Source: Candidatus Cybelea palsarum (GTDB lineage Bacteria > Vulcanimicrobiota > Vulcanimicrobiia > Vulcanimicrobiales > Vulcanimicrobiaceae). From it: a DNA stretch of 50,194 nt. Below are positions 44,194-50,194 of this stretch, piece after piece. The stretch is taken from contig PMUK01000047.1 in the NCBI GenBank assembly GCA_003166915.1, forward strand, positions 1-50,194, read 5' to 3'. The position numbers were made by a program, and so were the translations under genes. The notes below the pieces were generated by a model that was given only the letters and a program-made list of their open reading frames with translations, made no database searches and was not told where the DNA came from. How positions within the stretch are numbered: position 1 is the first letter of the stretch; the number at the start of each line of letters is the position of its first letter.

Positions 44194-45633
44194 ATGGATG
44201 AGACGGTTGGCGCCTCGAGCTCCTTACGGGCCGGATCGCTAACTTTCGTCGAGGTACTCGCAACCTCGATCGCTTTGATCGGGCCGAGCATGACGCCGAT
44301 CTTGATCGCGCCGTACATGTTCGCCAACGCGGGGAACGGGACGTGGCTGGCCTATCTTTTCGGTGCGGGCATGCTCGTTGTGGTCGCCCTCAATCTGAAT
44401 CAATTCGCTCGTCGTTTCACGGGCGCGGGTTCGATGTACGAGTATGCGGCCGAAAATCTTGGCCCCACCTTAGGTGCCCTTGCCGGATGGAGCCTGCTCT
44501 GGGCGTACGTCTTCGTGGCGGCGGCCGTCGTCGGTGCGATGTCGCTCTTTGTCGGCTTGCTGCTGCACGATGCCGGCATTCTCGCGGCGTCCACGCCGGC
44601 GATATACGTGGCGATCGCCATCATGCTCGGTGCGGTTTGCTGGCTAGCCGCCTACCGCGGCGTGCAGGTTTCGGCAATCGTCATGCTCGTGCTCGAAGCG
44701 ATCTCGGTATTGATCATCCTGCTGCTCGTTGGAATCGTTCTGCTGAGTCATGGGCCAGCGCTCGATCCGAACCAACTGACGATCAAAGGCGGCGCCCCCA
44801 ATTGGGGTCTCGCAGTGATGACCGCCGTTTTCAGTCTGGTCGGCTTCGAAAGCGCGACGGCATTCGGTGCCGAAGCCAAGCGGCCGCTGGTCGCGATTCC
44901 GAGAGCGGTGATTGCGAGCGTGGTTTTTGCAAGCGCGTTTTTCATCATCGCCACCTACGCCGAAATCGTCGGATTAGAGCACGCCGCAAAACCACTGGAC
45001 CAGCAAACGTTTCCGCTCGGAACCCTAGTCGGTCTCTATCACATCGGCTACTTGCGCGTTCCGATTGCAATCGGCGCCCTTTTTAGCGCGTTCTCGGTTT
45101 GTTTGGCATGCATCACGACCGCCGGCCGGATCGCCTATGCCGTTGCGAAGGCCGGTCTTTTCCCGCGGGCACTTGCCGCGATCGAACCCCGGCATAATAC
45201 GCCTCACGTCGCCGTGACGCTGATTACCGTCATCGTTGTTTCTATTGCAGCGGCGTCGCTGGCAGCCGGCGTCCTGCCCGTCGACGTTTTCAATAACTGT
45301 GGAACGCTGAGCTCGTTCGGATTCATCGTCATCTACGCGGCGATCTCGATTGCCGCGTGTCTGTACGTCAAACGTATCGGTGCGATGCGCTGGACCGACG
45401 TCGCGATTTCCGCGCTTGCAGTGGTGCTGCTCGGCGTACCCGCGGTCTCGCTCATTTATTCGGTTCCGGCGCCGCCCCAGCGGTGGTTCGGCTACTACTT
45501 TGTCGTATTTATGGTTATCGGGTGGCTGTGGTTTTCTCGCGCTGCGTTAGCGAGCGCGCAGCGAGGAAGAGACAATGATCAGCCCTCCGGCGACGCTAAG
45601 CGCGAAGAAGACGATAAAAACCCAGACGCCTAG
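44194..45633 (+). CDS. APC-superfamily amino acid permease
   Basis: A 479-residue transporter with about 12 membrane helices. The first helix contains the unwound-helix motif of the family (ATSIALIGPSMTPILIAPYM), followed by GAGSMYEYAAENLGP (helix 3 region), GFESATAFGAEAKRPLVAIPRAV (typical APC helix 6-7 loop) and ITTAGRIAYAVAKAGLFPRALA. It probably imports an amino acid or amine by proton or sodium symport; substrate unknown. The Lys/Asp-rich tail (REEDDKNPDA) overlaps a small gene on the other strand. It diverges from the TPM gene with 81 nt between starts. Confidence 0.92.
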   Translation: MDETVGASSSLRAGSLTFVEVLATSIALIGPSMTPILIAPYMFANAGNGTWLAYLFGAGMLVVVALNLNQFARRFTGAGSMYEYAAENLGPTLGALAGWSLLWAYVFVAAAVVGAMSLFVGLLLHDAGILAASTPAIYVAIAIMLGAVCWLAAYRGVQVSAIVMLVLEAISVLIILLLVGIVLLSHGPALDPNQLTIKGGAPNWGLAVMTAVFSLVGFESATAFGAEAKRPLVAIPRAVIASVVFASAFFIIATYAEIVGLEHAAKPLDQQTFPLGTLVGLYHIGYLRVPIAIGALFSAFSVCLACITTAGRIAYAVAKAGLFPRALAAIEPRHNTPHVAVTLITVIVVSIAAASLAAGVLPVDVFNNCGTLSSFGFIVIYAAISIAACLYVKRIGAMRWTDVAISALAVVLLGVPAVSLIYSVPAPPQRWFGYYFVVFMVIGWLWFSRAALASAQRGRDNDQPSGDAKREEDDKNPDA

Positions 45634-45699
45634 ACGCTTGAGGAACTCGCGCCGGGCGCGAGCCGCTTTGGTAAGATGGGTCGGCCGTCCCCGTTTCAC
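45547..45699 (-). CDS. Small single-pass membrane protein (50 residues) after rsfS
   Basis: A GTG at 45699 overlaps the rsfS stop as GTGA and opens a 50-codon frame to TAA at 45547. The product has a basic N-terminus (KRGRPTHLTKAARARREFLK) followed by a membrane helix (GVWVFIVFFALSVAGGLIIV) and a short basic tail, a plausible N-in topology. No family is recognised. It lies antisense to the last 87 nt of the APC permease gene. The coupling to rsfS and the clean topology support it; coding status is otherwise unproven. Confidence 0.45.
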   Translation of the reverse strand: MKRGRPTHLTKAARARREFLKRLGVWVFIVFFALSVAGGLIIVSSSLRAR

Positions 45700-46034
45700 G
45701 ACGCGCTGCTTGCCGCATTGGGAAGCGACCAGAGTCGTTCCAGGTTGTAAAACTCTCGCTGCTCGGGCGTGAACACGTGGACGATCACGTTACCGAGATC
45801 GATGAGGATCCACGATCCGTCGGCATACCCTTCAACGCGTGAAACGCCGTAGCCGCGCAGGCGCGCCGATTCCGTCACGGCATCGGCAATGGCGCGCGTT
45901 TGTATTCTCGATCGTCCGGTTACGATCGCGAAGGTGTCGGCCAAAATGGTCCGGCCGCTTACGTCGATTGCCGTGAAACCCTCTCCCTTCTTGTCGAGCG
46001 CGCTCTCGCGAACGACGTCGATCAGCTCGCCGAT
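45696..46034 (-). CDS. rsfS: Ribosomal silencing factor RsfS, with likely non-canonical start
   Basis: About 112 residues. RsfS binds ribosomal protein uL14 and blocks subunit joining when nutrients fall. The family sequence begins IGELIDVVRESALDKKGEGF and continues TAIDVSGRTILADTFAIVTG, TRAIADAVTESARL, ILIDLGNVIVHVFTPEQREF and YNLERLW, all typical. No ATG, GTG or TTG exists in frame near the expected start. A strong GGAGG (46046-46042) stands 7 nt before an ATC codon (46034-46032); a CTG at 46025 overlaps the yqeK stop as CTGA. I list the ATC as the best start. Long upstream readings are shadows of yqeK. Confidence 0.85.
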   Translation of the reverse strand: MGELIDVVRESALDKKGEGFTAIDVSGRTILADTFAIVTGRSRIQTRAIADAVTESARLRGYGVSRVEGYADGSWILIDLGNVIVHVFTPEQREFYNLERLWSLPNAASSAS

Positions 46035-46630
46035 GCGCGCACCTCCGGTGGAACTCCGTCCGCGACCGTCAGCCCGAAGCTCGCGGCCGCCGCCAGCGTT
46101 GCCGGAACGGTCGCAACGCCTTTGAGGACATTGTGGCGCATCGTCAAGAGGAGCACTGCTCGCATCGCTCCGGCGAGATCCCCCAGCGCGAGCCTCCAAA
46201 GATCGGCACGGTCGGGAAAAGAGCGGCCCGGTTCGAGCGAATCGGCGAGATAGACGATGCAGTCCAGCGGCGACATCTCGCGCGCGGCGGTCGTGTGTTT
46301 CTCGATGGCCGACAGCACGTGCGGATCGCGTACGCCAAATCGCTCGCTCGCAATCGCGGCGCCGAGCTTCGCGTGCAAGAGCATTGGATGCCGGCGCTCG
46401 GCGATGTCGATCGGAAGACCACGGGCTTCGCATTCGGCAACGAGCCGCTCGGGCGAATAGAGACGGGCGAGATCGTGAAGCAGCCCCGCCAGCCGTGCCT
46501 TTCGCGGATCGGTGCGATGCCGTTGCGCCAGGAGGTCGGCACAGCGTGCGACCCGCACGCTATGCGCGTACCGGTGCCCTTGTCCCAACTCTTCTTCAAC
46601 GCGCCGTACCAGTTGTGCAAACGAGGACAT
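46022..46630 (-). CDS. yqeK: YqeK-family HD-domain nucleotide hydrolase
   Basis: A 202-residue HD-domain protein. Metal-binding elements are the first His in GHRYAHSVRVA, LAGLLHDLARLY (HD), HPMLLHAKLGA, AIEKHTTA and CIVYLADSLEPGR, matching YqeK (TIGR00488), a symmetrical diadenosine tetraphosphate (Ap4A) hydrolase. YqeK next to rsfS is a widely conserved pairing. ATG at 46630 shares one base with the rimI stop (TGATG). A longer in-frame reading upstream lies in rimI and is rejected. The C-terminal tail (ADGVPPEVRASAS) contains the rsfS ribosome binding site. Confidence 0.93.
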   Translation of the reverse strand: MSSFAQLVRRVEEELGQGHRYAHSVRVARCADLLAQRHRTDPRKARLAGLLHDLARLYSPERLVAECEARGLPIDIAERRHPMLLHAKLGAAIASERFGVRDPHVLSAIEKHTTAAREMSPLDCIVYLADSLEPGRSFPDRADLWRLALGDLAGAMRAVLLLTMRHNVLKGVATVPATLAAAASFGLTVADGVPPEVRASAS

Positions 46631-47166
46631 CAATCCCCTAAGCTCGCGCGCAGGGCGCCTAGCCTGTTGCGGTAGAGCTCGCTCTTGAGGCTGCCGGCCC
46701 ACATGATCAGCGCGCTCTCATTGTCGTCGCTGTAATATCCGGCGCGCATCGTCACGGTCGTGAAACCATACTTGCGGTAGAGCCGTTGCGCGACCGTGTT
46801 GCTCTCGCGAACCTCGAGCGTCATCCATCCGGCGCCGCGATCGATCGCTTCGTCGATCAGCCTCAGGAGCAGCACTTCCCCGAATCGCCGGCCGCGGTAA
46901 TCCGGATCGACCGCCAGCGTCGTTACGTGCGAGTCCTCTAAGATCGCCCAAATTCCGCCGTAGGCGACGATGCGCTCCTCGAAACGTCCGATGAAATAAT
47001 GCGCCAATTTATTCGTGCTCAACTCGTTGTAAAAAGCGTCATTCGGCCAGACTGTGGAAAAGCAAGCACGCTCGATGCGCGCGACCGCGGCGACGTCGGG
47101 CGTCGTCATCGGTGCGATCGAGAAGCGATCGGGCCGGTGCGCAGGCCGGTGAAGCTCCATCTTCAC
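46630..47166 (-). CDS. rimI: RimI-like GNAT N-acetyltransferase
   Basis: A 178-residue GNAT protein. Acetyl-CoA binding motif A is TTLAVDPDYRGRRFGEVLLL, with the R/Q-x-x-G-x-G/A type loop degenerated to RGRRFGE; later MTLEVRESNTVAQRLYRKYG and YSDDNESALIMW are typical of RimI, which acetylates the N-terminus of S18 and is often encoded with tsaB/tsaE. It lies 14 nt after tsaB and touches yqeK. The first residues MKMELHRPAHRPDRFSIAPM precede the fold; an ATG further in could be the start. Confidence 0.93.
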   Translation of the reverse strand: MKMELHRPAHRPDRFSIAPMTTPDVAAVARIERACFSTVWPNDAFYNELSTNKLAHYFIGRFEERIVAYGGIWAILEDSHVTTLAVDPDYRGRRFGEVLLLRLIDEAIDRGAGWMTLEVRESNTVAQRLYRKYGFTTVTMRAGYYSDDNESALIMWAGSLKSELYRNRLGALRASLGD

Positions 47167-47180
47167 GCGAGCGGCATGCC

Positions 47181-47837
47181 TTAGGGTTTCGGAGCCTTGG
47201 CGGCGGGAAGCTCGCCGTAATCGGCGCGCACTTCGTGCAGGCTCCCCGGCGGCACACGCGAGCAGGCTGCCAGAGCTGCTGCTGCGGCTGCGGGTGTGAC
47301 GGCCGGATTGACGGAACGCACCGAACTACCGCGTTCGGCGAGTGCGTCCAGAACGTCCTTCGACGCGCCTACCACGTCGAGCGATTTGAGTCCAGCCTCT
47401 GACGGCGGCAACAGCTCGTTGAGTACCTCGGCGATTCTTCCCGAGGCACGCTTAGTTTCGTCCTCGCAGCGATACCGTGCCGAGATGACGCCCGGCCGGC
47501 CCACGACGACGGCAAGAGAGCGTTCGAAACAGCTTCCGAACTCGAGCAGATCGAACGACGAGATCGGGACGAGCGGGAGTTTCCAAGCGGCAGCGAGCGC
47601 TTTGGCATAAGCGATCGCGATGCGCAACCCCGTAAAGCCGCCGGGCCCGACGCCGACGGCGAGACGATCGAGTCTTCCGATCGGTATCCCGGCTTCGCCC
47701 AGGGCCTTCTGCAATAGGCCGAGACCGTGCTCGAGTGCGACGTTCCCGCTCTCCTGCGCGCTGGCGGCCACTCGATTTTCGCTAGCGACCGCGGCGGAGA
47801 AGCCGCCCAGCGCTCCGTCCAGGGCAAGAACGTTCAA
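47181..47837 (-). CDS. tsaB: tRNA t6A biosynthesis protein TsaB
   Basis: A 218-residue ASKHA-fold protein that partners TsaD in making N6-threonylcarbamoyladenosine at A37 of ANN-decoding tRNAs. Family marks are NVLALDGALGGFSAAV (phosphate-1-like loop), EHGLGLLQKAL, LAVGVGPGGFTGLRIAI (hallmark) and AKALAAAWKLPLVPISSFDLL. The start is TTG at 47837, overlapping the tsaE stop as TTGA; the longer in-frame reading to 47939 lies inside tsaE. TsaD is not in this window. Confidence 0.95.
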   Translation of the reverse strand: MNVLALDGALGGFSAAVASENRVAASAQESGNVALEHGLGLLQKALGEAGIPIGRLDRLAVGVGPGGFTGLRIAIAYAKALAAAWKLPLVPISSFDLLEFGSCFERSLAVVVGRPGVISARYRCEDETKRASGRIAEVLNELLPPSEAGLKSLDVVGASKDVLDALAERGSSVRSVNPAVTPAAAAAALAACSRVPPGSLHEVRADYGELPAAKAPKP

Positions 47838-48286
47838 TACGGTTCGCGAAGGGAAAGAATGCGAGGATTGTCGCCGGCGCCTTCCATTTCTATCTCGTAG
47901 CGGCGCGGCGGGAGAATATCGGGCGCGTTGCGCCACCATTCGACGAGCACGACCGAGTGGCCGTGGAGCGCTTCTTCAAGGCCCAGCTCGACGACTTCGC
48001 GTGGATCGTCGATCCGAAAGAGATCGATGTGGTCGATGGGCGGATCACCGTCGTAGCGGTGCCAAAACGTGAAGGTTGGGCTGAGGGTTTGATCGGAACC
48101 ATGTAGTGTCTGCACGATCGCTCGCACCAGCGTGGTCTTGCCTGAGCCGAGCGGGCCCGAAAGCGCGACGACGTCGCCGGGCTGCAGGCGTCGCGCAAAC
48201 GCCGCGGCAAATGCGTAAGTCGCCTCTTCGGAGTGAAGAGTTAGAGTGAAGTGGGGCCCGGAGCCGAGTCGAAGGGCATTATTCAT
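47834..48286 (-). CDS. tsaE: tRNA t6A biosynthesis ATPase TsaE
   Basis: A 150-residue P-loop ATPase of the t6A complex. The Walker A motif is GPLGSGKTTLVRA, followed by SPTFTFWHRYDG, HIDLFRIDDP and the VVLVEWW block. The N-terminus (MNNALRLGSGPHF) precedes the usual family start (LTLHSEEATYAFAAAF), and its codons for ALRLGSG overlap the repeat at 48257-48277, so this N-terminal extension may come from a repeat insertion. The gene is 15 bp from the divergent gyrA start, and its ATG sits in a perfect 12-bp palindrome (48280-48291). Confidence 0.94.
   Translation of the reverse strand: MNNALRLGSGPHFTLTLHSEEATYAFAAAFARRLQPGDVVALSGPLGSGKTTLVRAIVQTLHGSDQTLSPTFTFWHRYDGDPPIDHIDLFRIDDPREVVELGLEEALHGHSVVLVEWWRNAPDILPPRRYEIEMEGAGDNPRILSLREPY
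48257..48277. repeat. Repeat-like sequence at the tsaE N-terminus
   Basis: The minus strand reads gcccttcgactcggctccgg, close to the CCTTCGACTGCGCTCAGG repeat at 1506-1533. It supplies the first codons of tsaE. Similarity judged by eye. Confidence 0.35.
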
Positions 48287-48291
48287 GAATA
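48280..48291. promoter_or_regulatory. Palindrome at the tsaE start, in the tsaE/gyrA divergent region
   Basis: TATTCATGAATA is its own reverse complement and contains the tsaE start codon. Together with the following ATAGGTAATTATTG it forms an AT-rich island in GC-rich surroundings, as expected for divergent -10 elements or a protein-binding site. By-eye only. Confidence 0.35.
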
Positions 48292-48301
48292 TAGGTAATT
48301 A

Positions 48302-50194
48302 TTGAACAACGATACCGTAACGCAGGTCAATGTCGAAGATGAGATGCGAGAGAGCTATCTCTCGTATGCGATGTCGGTCATTGCCTCACGAGCCCTCCCC
48401 GACGTTCGCGACGGGCTCAAACCCGTTCAGCGCCGGATTCTCTACGCCATGCGCGAGATGGGGCTCGACCCCAGCAAGCAGCATCGCAAATGTGCCGGCG
48501 TCATCGGCGACGTGCTCAAGAGCTATCATCCTCACGGGGACGGCTCCGTTTACGATGCCCTGGTGCGCATGGCCCAAGATTTTACACTGCGGTATCCGCT
48601 GGTCGACGGTCACGGAAACTTCGGGTCGATCGACCCCGATCCGCCGGCTGCCTACCGCTATACCGAGGCGCGGTTGGCTCGGACGGCGCTCGACGTCCTC
48701 GCGGACATCGACAAAGAGACGGTCCCGTTCGTTGCGAACTTCGACAATCAGGGCGTCGAGCCAAGCGTTTTGCCGGGACGTTTGCCACAGCTCTTGATCA
48801 ACGGCTCCAGCGGAATCGCGGTCGGTATGGCGACTAATATTCCGCCGCACAACCTCAACGAAATTTCCGACGCGATTGCCGCGTTGATCGACGATCCTCA
48901 AACGAGCGACGACGCTCTCTGCGACATCGTCAAAGGGCCGGATTTCCCAACCGGCGGAACGATCTTGGGCCACGAGGCGATCCGCGAGGCATACAAGACC
49001 GGTCGCGGCTCGATTGCGATTCGCGGCAAGGCCGAGATCGTCGAGGAACGCGGGAAACACAAGATCGTCATCACCGAAATTCCTTACCAAGTCTACAAGA
49101 GCCGCATCCTGGAGGCCGTTTCCGAGGCGTATTCGGAGAAGCGGATCGTGGGCATCTCGCGGATGGACGACGAGTCGAATCGCAAGGGCATGCGCGTCGT
49201 CATCGAGTTATCGAAGAACGCGACTCCAAAAATCGTGCTCAATCAGCTCTTCAAACACACGCCGCTGCAAGCGAGCTTCGGCTTCAACATGCTGGCCCTC
49301 GTCCCGGTCGGTGCGCCTCGTGCCGACGGATCGGTGGCGATCGAGCCGCAGGTGCTCAGCCTCAAGCAGCTCCTCGAGCATTTTATCGCGCACCGCAAGG
49401 ATGTGATCGTAAAGCGGACGGCCTACGATCTTCGCAAGGCCCAAGAGCGCGCGCACCTTCTCGAAGGCTACCGCATCGCGCTCGACAATATCGATGAAGT
49501 CATCGAGATCGTCCGCGGAAGCCAAACGACCGACGAGGCCAAGCAGCGATTATCGGCACGCTTCGAGCTGGACGAGCTTCAGGCGCAAGCGATCGTCGAT
49601 ATGCGACTGCGGACGCTCGTTGGTCTCGAGCGGCAGAAGATCGAGCAAGAATACACGGAGCTGATCAAGTCGATTGCGGAGCTGGAAGACATCCTGGGTA
49701 GCCCGCGCCGCGTCGCGCAGATCGTCAGGAGCGAGGCGCTCGACGTAAAGAAACGCTTTGGGGACGAGCGGCGCACCAGCATCGAGCCTGCCGAAGACGA
49801 AATGTCGATCGAGCAGATCACTCCGAACATCGACGTCGTCGTAACGTATACGGTCGGTGGTTACATCAAGCGCGTCACTTTGGATACCTTTAGAACGCAG
49901 AGCCGCGGCGGACGCGGCGTGACCGGCATCTCGAATCTCAAGCGCGAGGACGTCGTCAGCAACTTTTTCATCACCAAGACGCACGACCACGTCCTCTTCT
50001 TTACCAATAAAGGTCGCGTCTACCGCTTGCGGGGATACGAGATCCCCGACACGACGCGACAAGCTCGCGGCACTGCGCTCGTCAATCTGTTGACGCTTCC
50101 GCCCGGCGAAGAGGTGACCGCGGCATTTCCGATCGACCGGTTCGAGGGCGAGAAGTATCTCGTCATGGTCACCAAGCACGGCGTCATCAAGAAG
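48302..50194 (+). CDS. gyrA: DNA gyrase subunit A (partial, 3' end off window)
   Basis: 631 codons of GyrA are present; a full-length protein is about 800-850 residues. It carries out DNA strand passage in the A2B2 gyrase. The winged-helix region shows [20 protein letters not shown] and [19 protein letters not shown], and the catalytic Tyr is Tyr120 in [10 protein letters not shown]. The C-terminal wrapping domain begins ([19 protein letters not shown]) with a GyrA-box-like [13 protein letters not shown] at 48302 is the likely start; ATG at 48344 is an alternative but would remove conserved residues. The position equivalent to E. coli Ser83 is Gly. The GyrA box-like sequence favours GyrA over ParC. 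Confidence 0.95.
   Translation, partial: MNNDTVTQVNVEDEMRESYLSYAMSVIASRALPDVRDGLKPVQRRILYAMREMGLDPSKQHRKCAGVIGDVLKSYHPHGDGSVYDALVRMAQDFTLRYPLVDGHGNFGSIDPDPPAAYRYTEARLARTALDVLADIDKETVPFVANFDNQGVEPSVLPGRLPQLLINGSSGIAVGMATNIPPHNLNEISDAIAALIDDPQTSDDALCDIVKGPDFPTGGTILGHEAIREAYKTGRGSIAIRGKAEIVEERGKHKIVITEIPYQVYKSRILEAVSEAYSEKRIVGISRMDDESNRKGMRVVIELSKNATPKIVLNQLFKHTPLQASFGFNMLALVPVGAPRADGSVAIEPQVLSLKQLLEHFIAHRKDVIVKRTAYDLRKAQERAHLLEGYRIALDNIDEVIEIVRGSQTTDEAKQRLSARFELDELQAQAIVDMRLRTLVGLERQKIEQEYTELIKSIAELEDILGSPRRVAQIVRSEALDVKKRFGDERRTSIEPAEDEMSIEQITPNIDVVVTYTVGGYIKRVTLDTFRTQSRGGRGVTGISNLKREDVVSNFFITKTHDHVLFFTNKGRVYRLRGYEIPDTTRQARGTALVNLLTLPPGEEVTAAFPIDRFEGEKYLVMVTKHGVIKK

Noticed and set aside
46035-46433. 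A longer RsfS reading using an upstream start
   Set aside because: The added sequence is a frame-shifted shadow of yqeK with no similarity to RsfS.
1-50194. Defence island, prophage, CRISPR or biosynthetic gene cluster
   Set aside because: No nuclease-helicase, capsid, integrase, Cas or carrier-protein genes are present; nearly all genes are housekeeping, transport or secreted hydrolases.

Overview
This 50 kb window is an ordinary, densely packed bacterial chromosome segment. It is GC-rich by eye (roughly 60% or slightly more), and almost every base lies in a protein-coding gene. I see no rRNA or tRNA, CRISPR array, insertion sequence, integrase or prophage. The gene set points to a respiring, probably diderm, free-living bacterium: Tat export, ResB-type cytochrome c assembly, quinone side-chain and ring-methylation enzymes, tripartite RND efflux with a lipoprotein adaptor, secreted peptidases, and de novo NAD synthesis from aspartate. 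The mixture resembles candidate phyla such as Eremiobacterota (WPS-2), but that placement is an inference from gene flavour, not a measured assignment.

Layout. 1-3607 (minus): a respiratory and export operon, menG - polyprenyl synthase - tatA - tatC - resB (resB runs off the left edge). 3674-4486 (plus): a PLD-like protein. 4467-7608 (minus): rsmI - metG - tatD, joined by 4-nt stop/start overlaps. 7607-8239 (plus): a small glutaredoxin and a small membrane protein. 8236-13500: an M24 aminopeptidase, a DUF202 protein and the nadA-nadB-nadC operon. 13501-14143: the only long intergenic region, holding a 47-residue secreted-peptide gene with a strong ribosome binding site and a candidate structured RNA ending in a 12-bp hairpin. 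14144-25089 (plus): OPT transporter, RND adaptor lipoprotein, two tandem RND pump subunits and a DUF5996 protein. 25067-27266 (minus): a damaged zone with a nonsense and frameshifted secreted-protein remnant, a DUF2269-like membrane protein, an SDR lacking its Rossmann start, and a 3'-truncated comEC fused to it. 27351-30748 (plus): sugar-nucleotide epimerase, ATP-dependent DNA ligase and aquaporin. 30718-34439 (minus): leuS and a flavin monooxygenase-like protein. 34513-40077 (plus): ComEA, a long-chain acyl-CoA ligase and two tandem S10 serine carboxypeptidases. 40090-44112 (minus): a sortilin/BNR-repeat secreted protein and a TPM-domain protein. 44194-45633 (plus): an APC permease. 45547-48286 (minus): tsaE-tsaB-rimI-yqeK-rsfS plus a 50-residue membrane peptide gene. 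48302 to the end (plus): gyrA, cut by the right edge.

Genes within operons are mostly translationally coupled by ATGA, GTGA or TTGA overlaps, and convergent neighbours overlap at their 3' ends. Several real genes use GTG or TTG starts, and rsfS seems to use a non-canonical start (ATC or CTG). I did not find a convincing new multi-gene defence or biosynthetic system. The most interesting leads are the rsfS start, the comEC/SDR breakpoint, the 13.9-14.1 kb RNA candidate, the long low-complexity insertion in the first RND subunit, and a dispersed repeat that may have entered protein N-termini.
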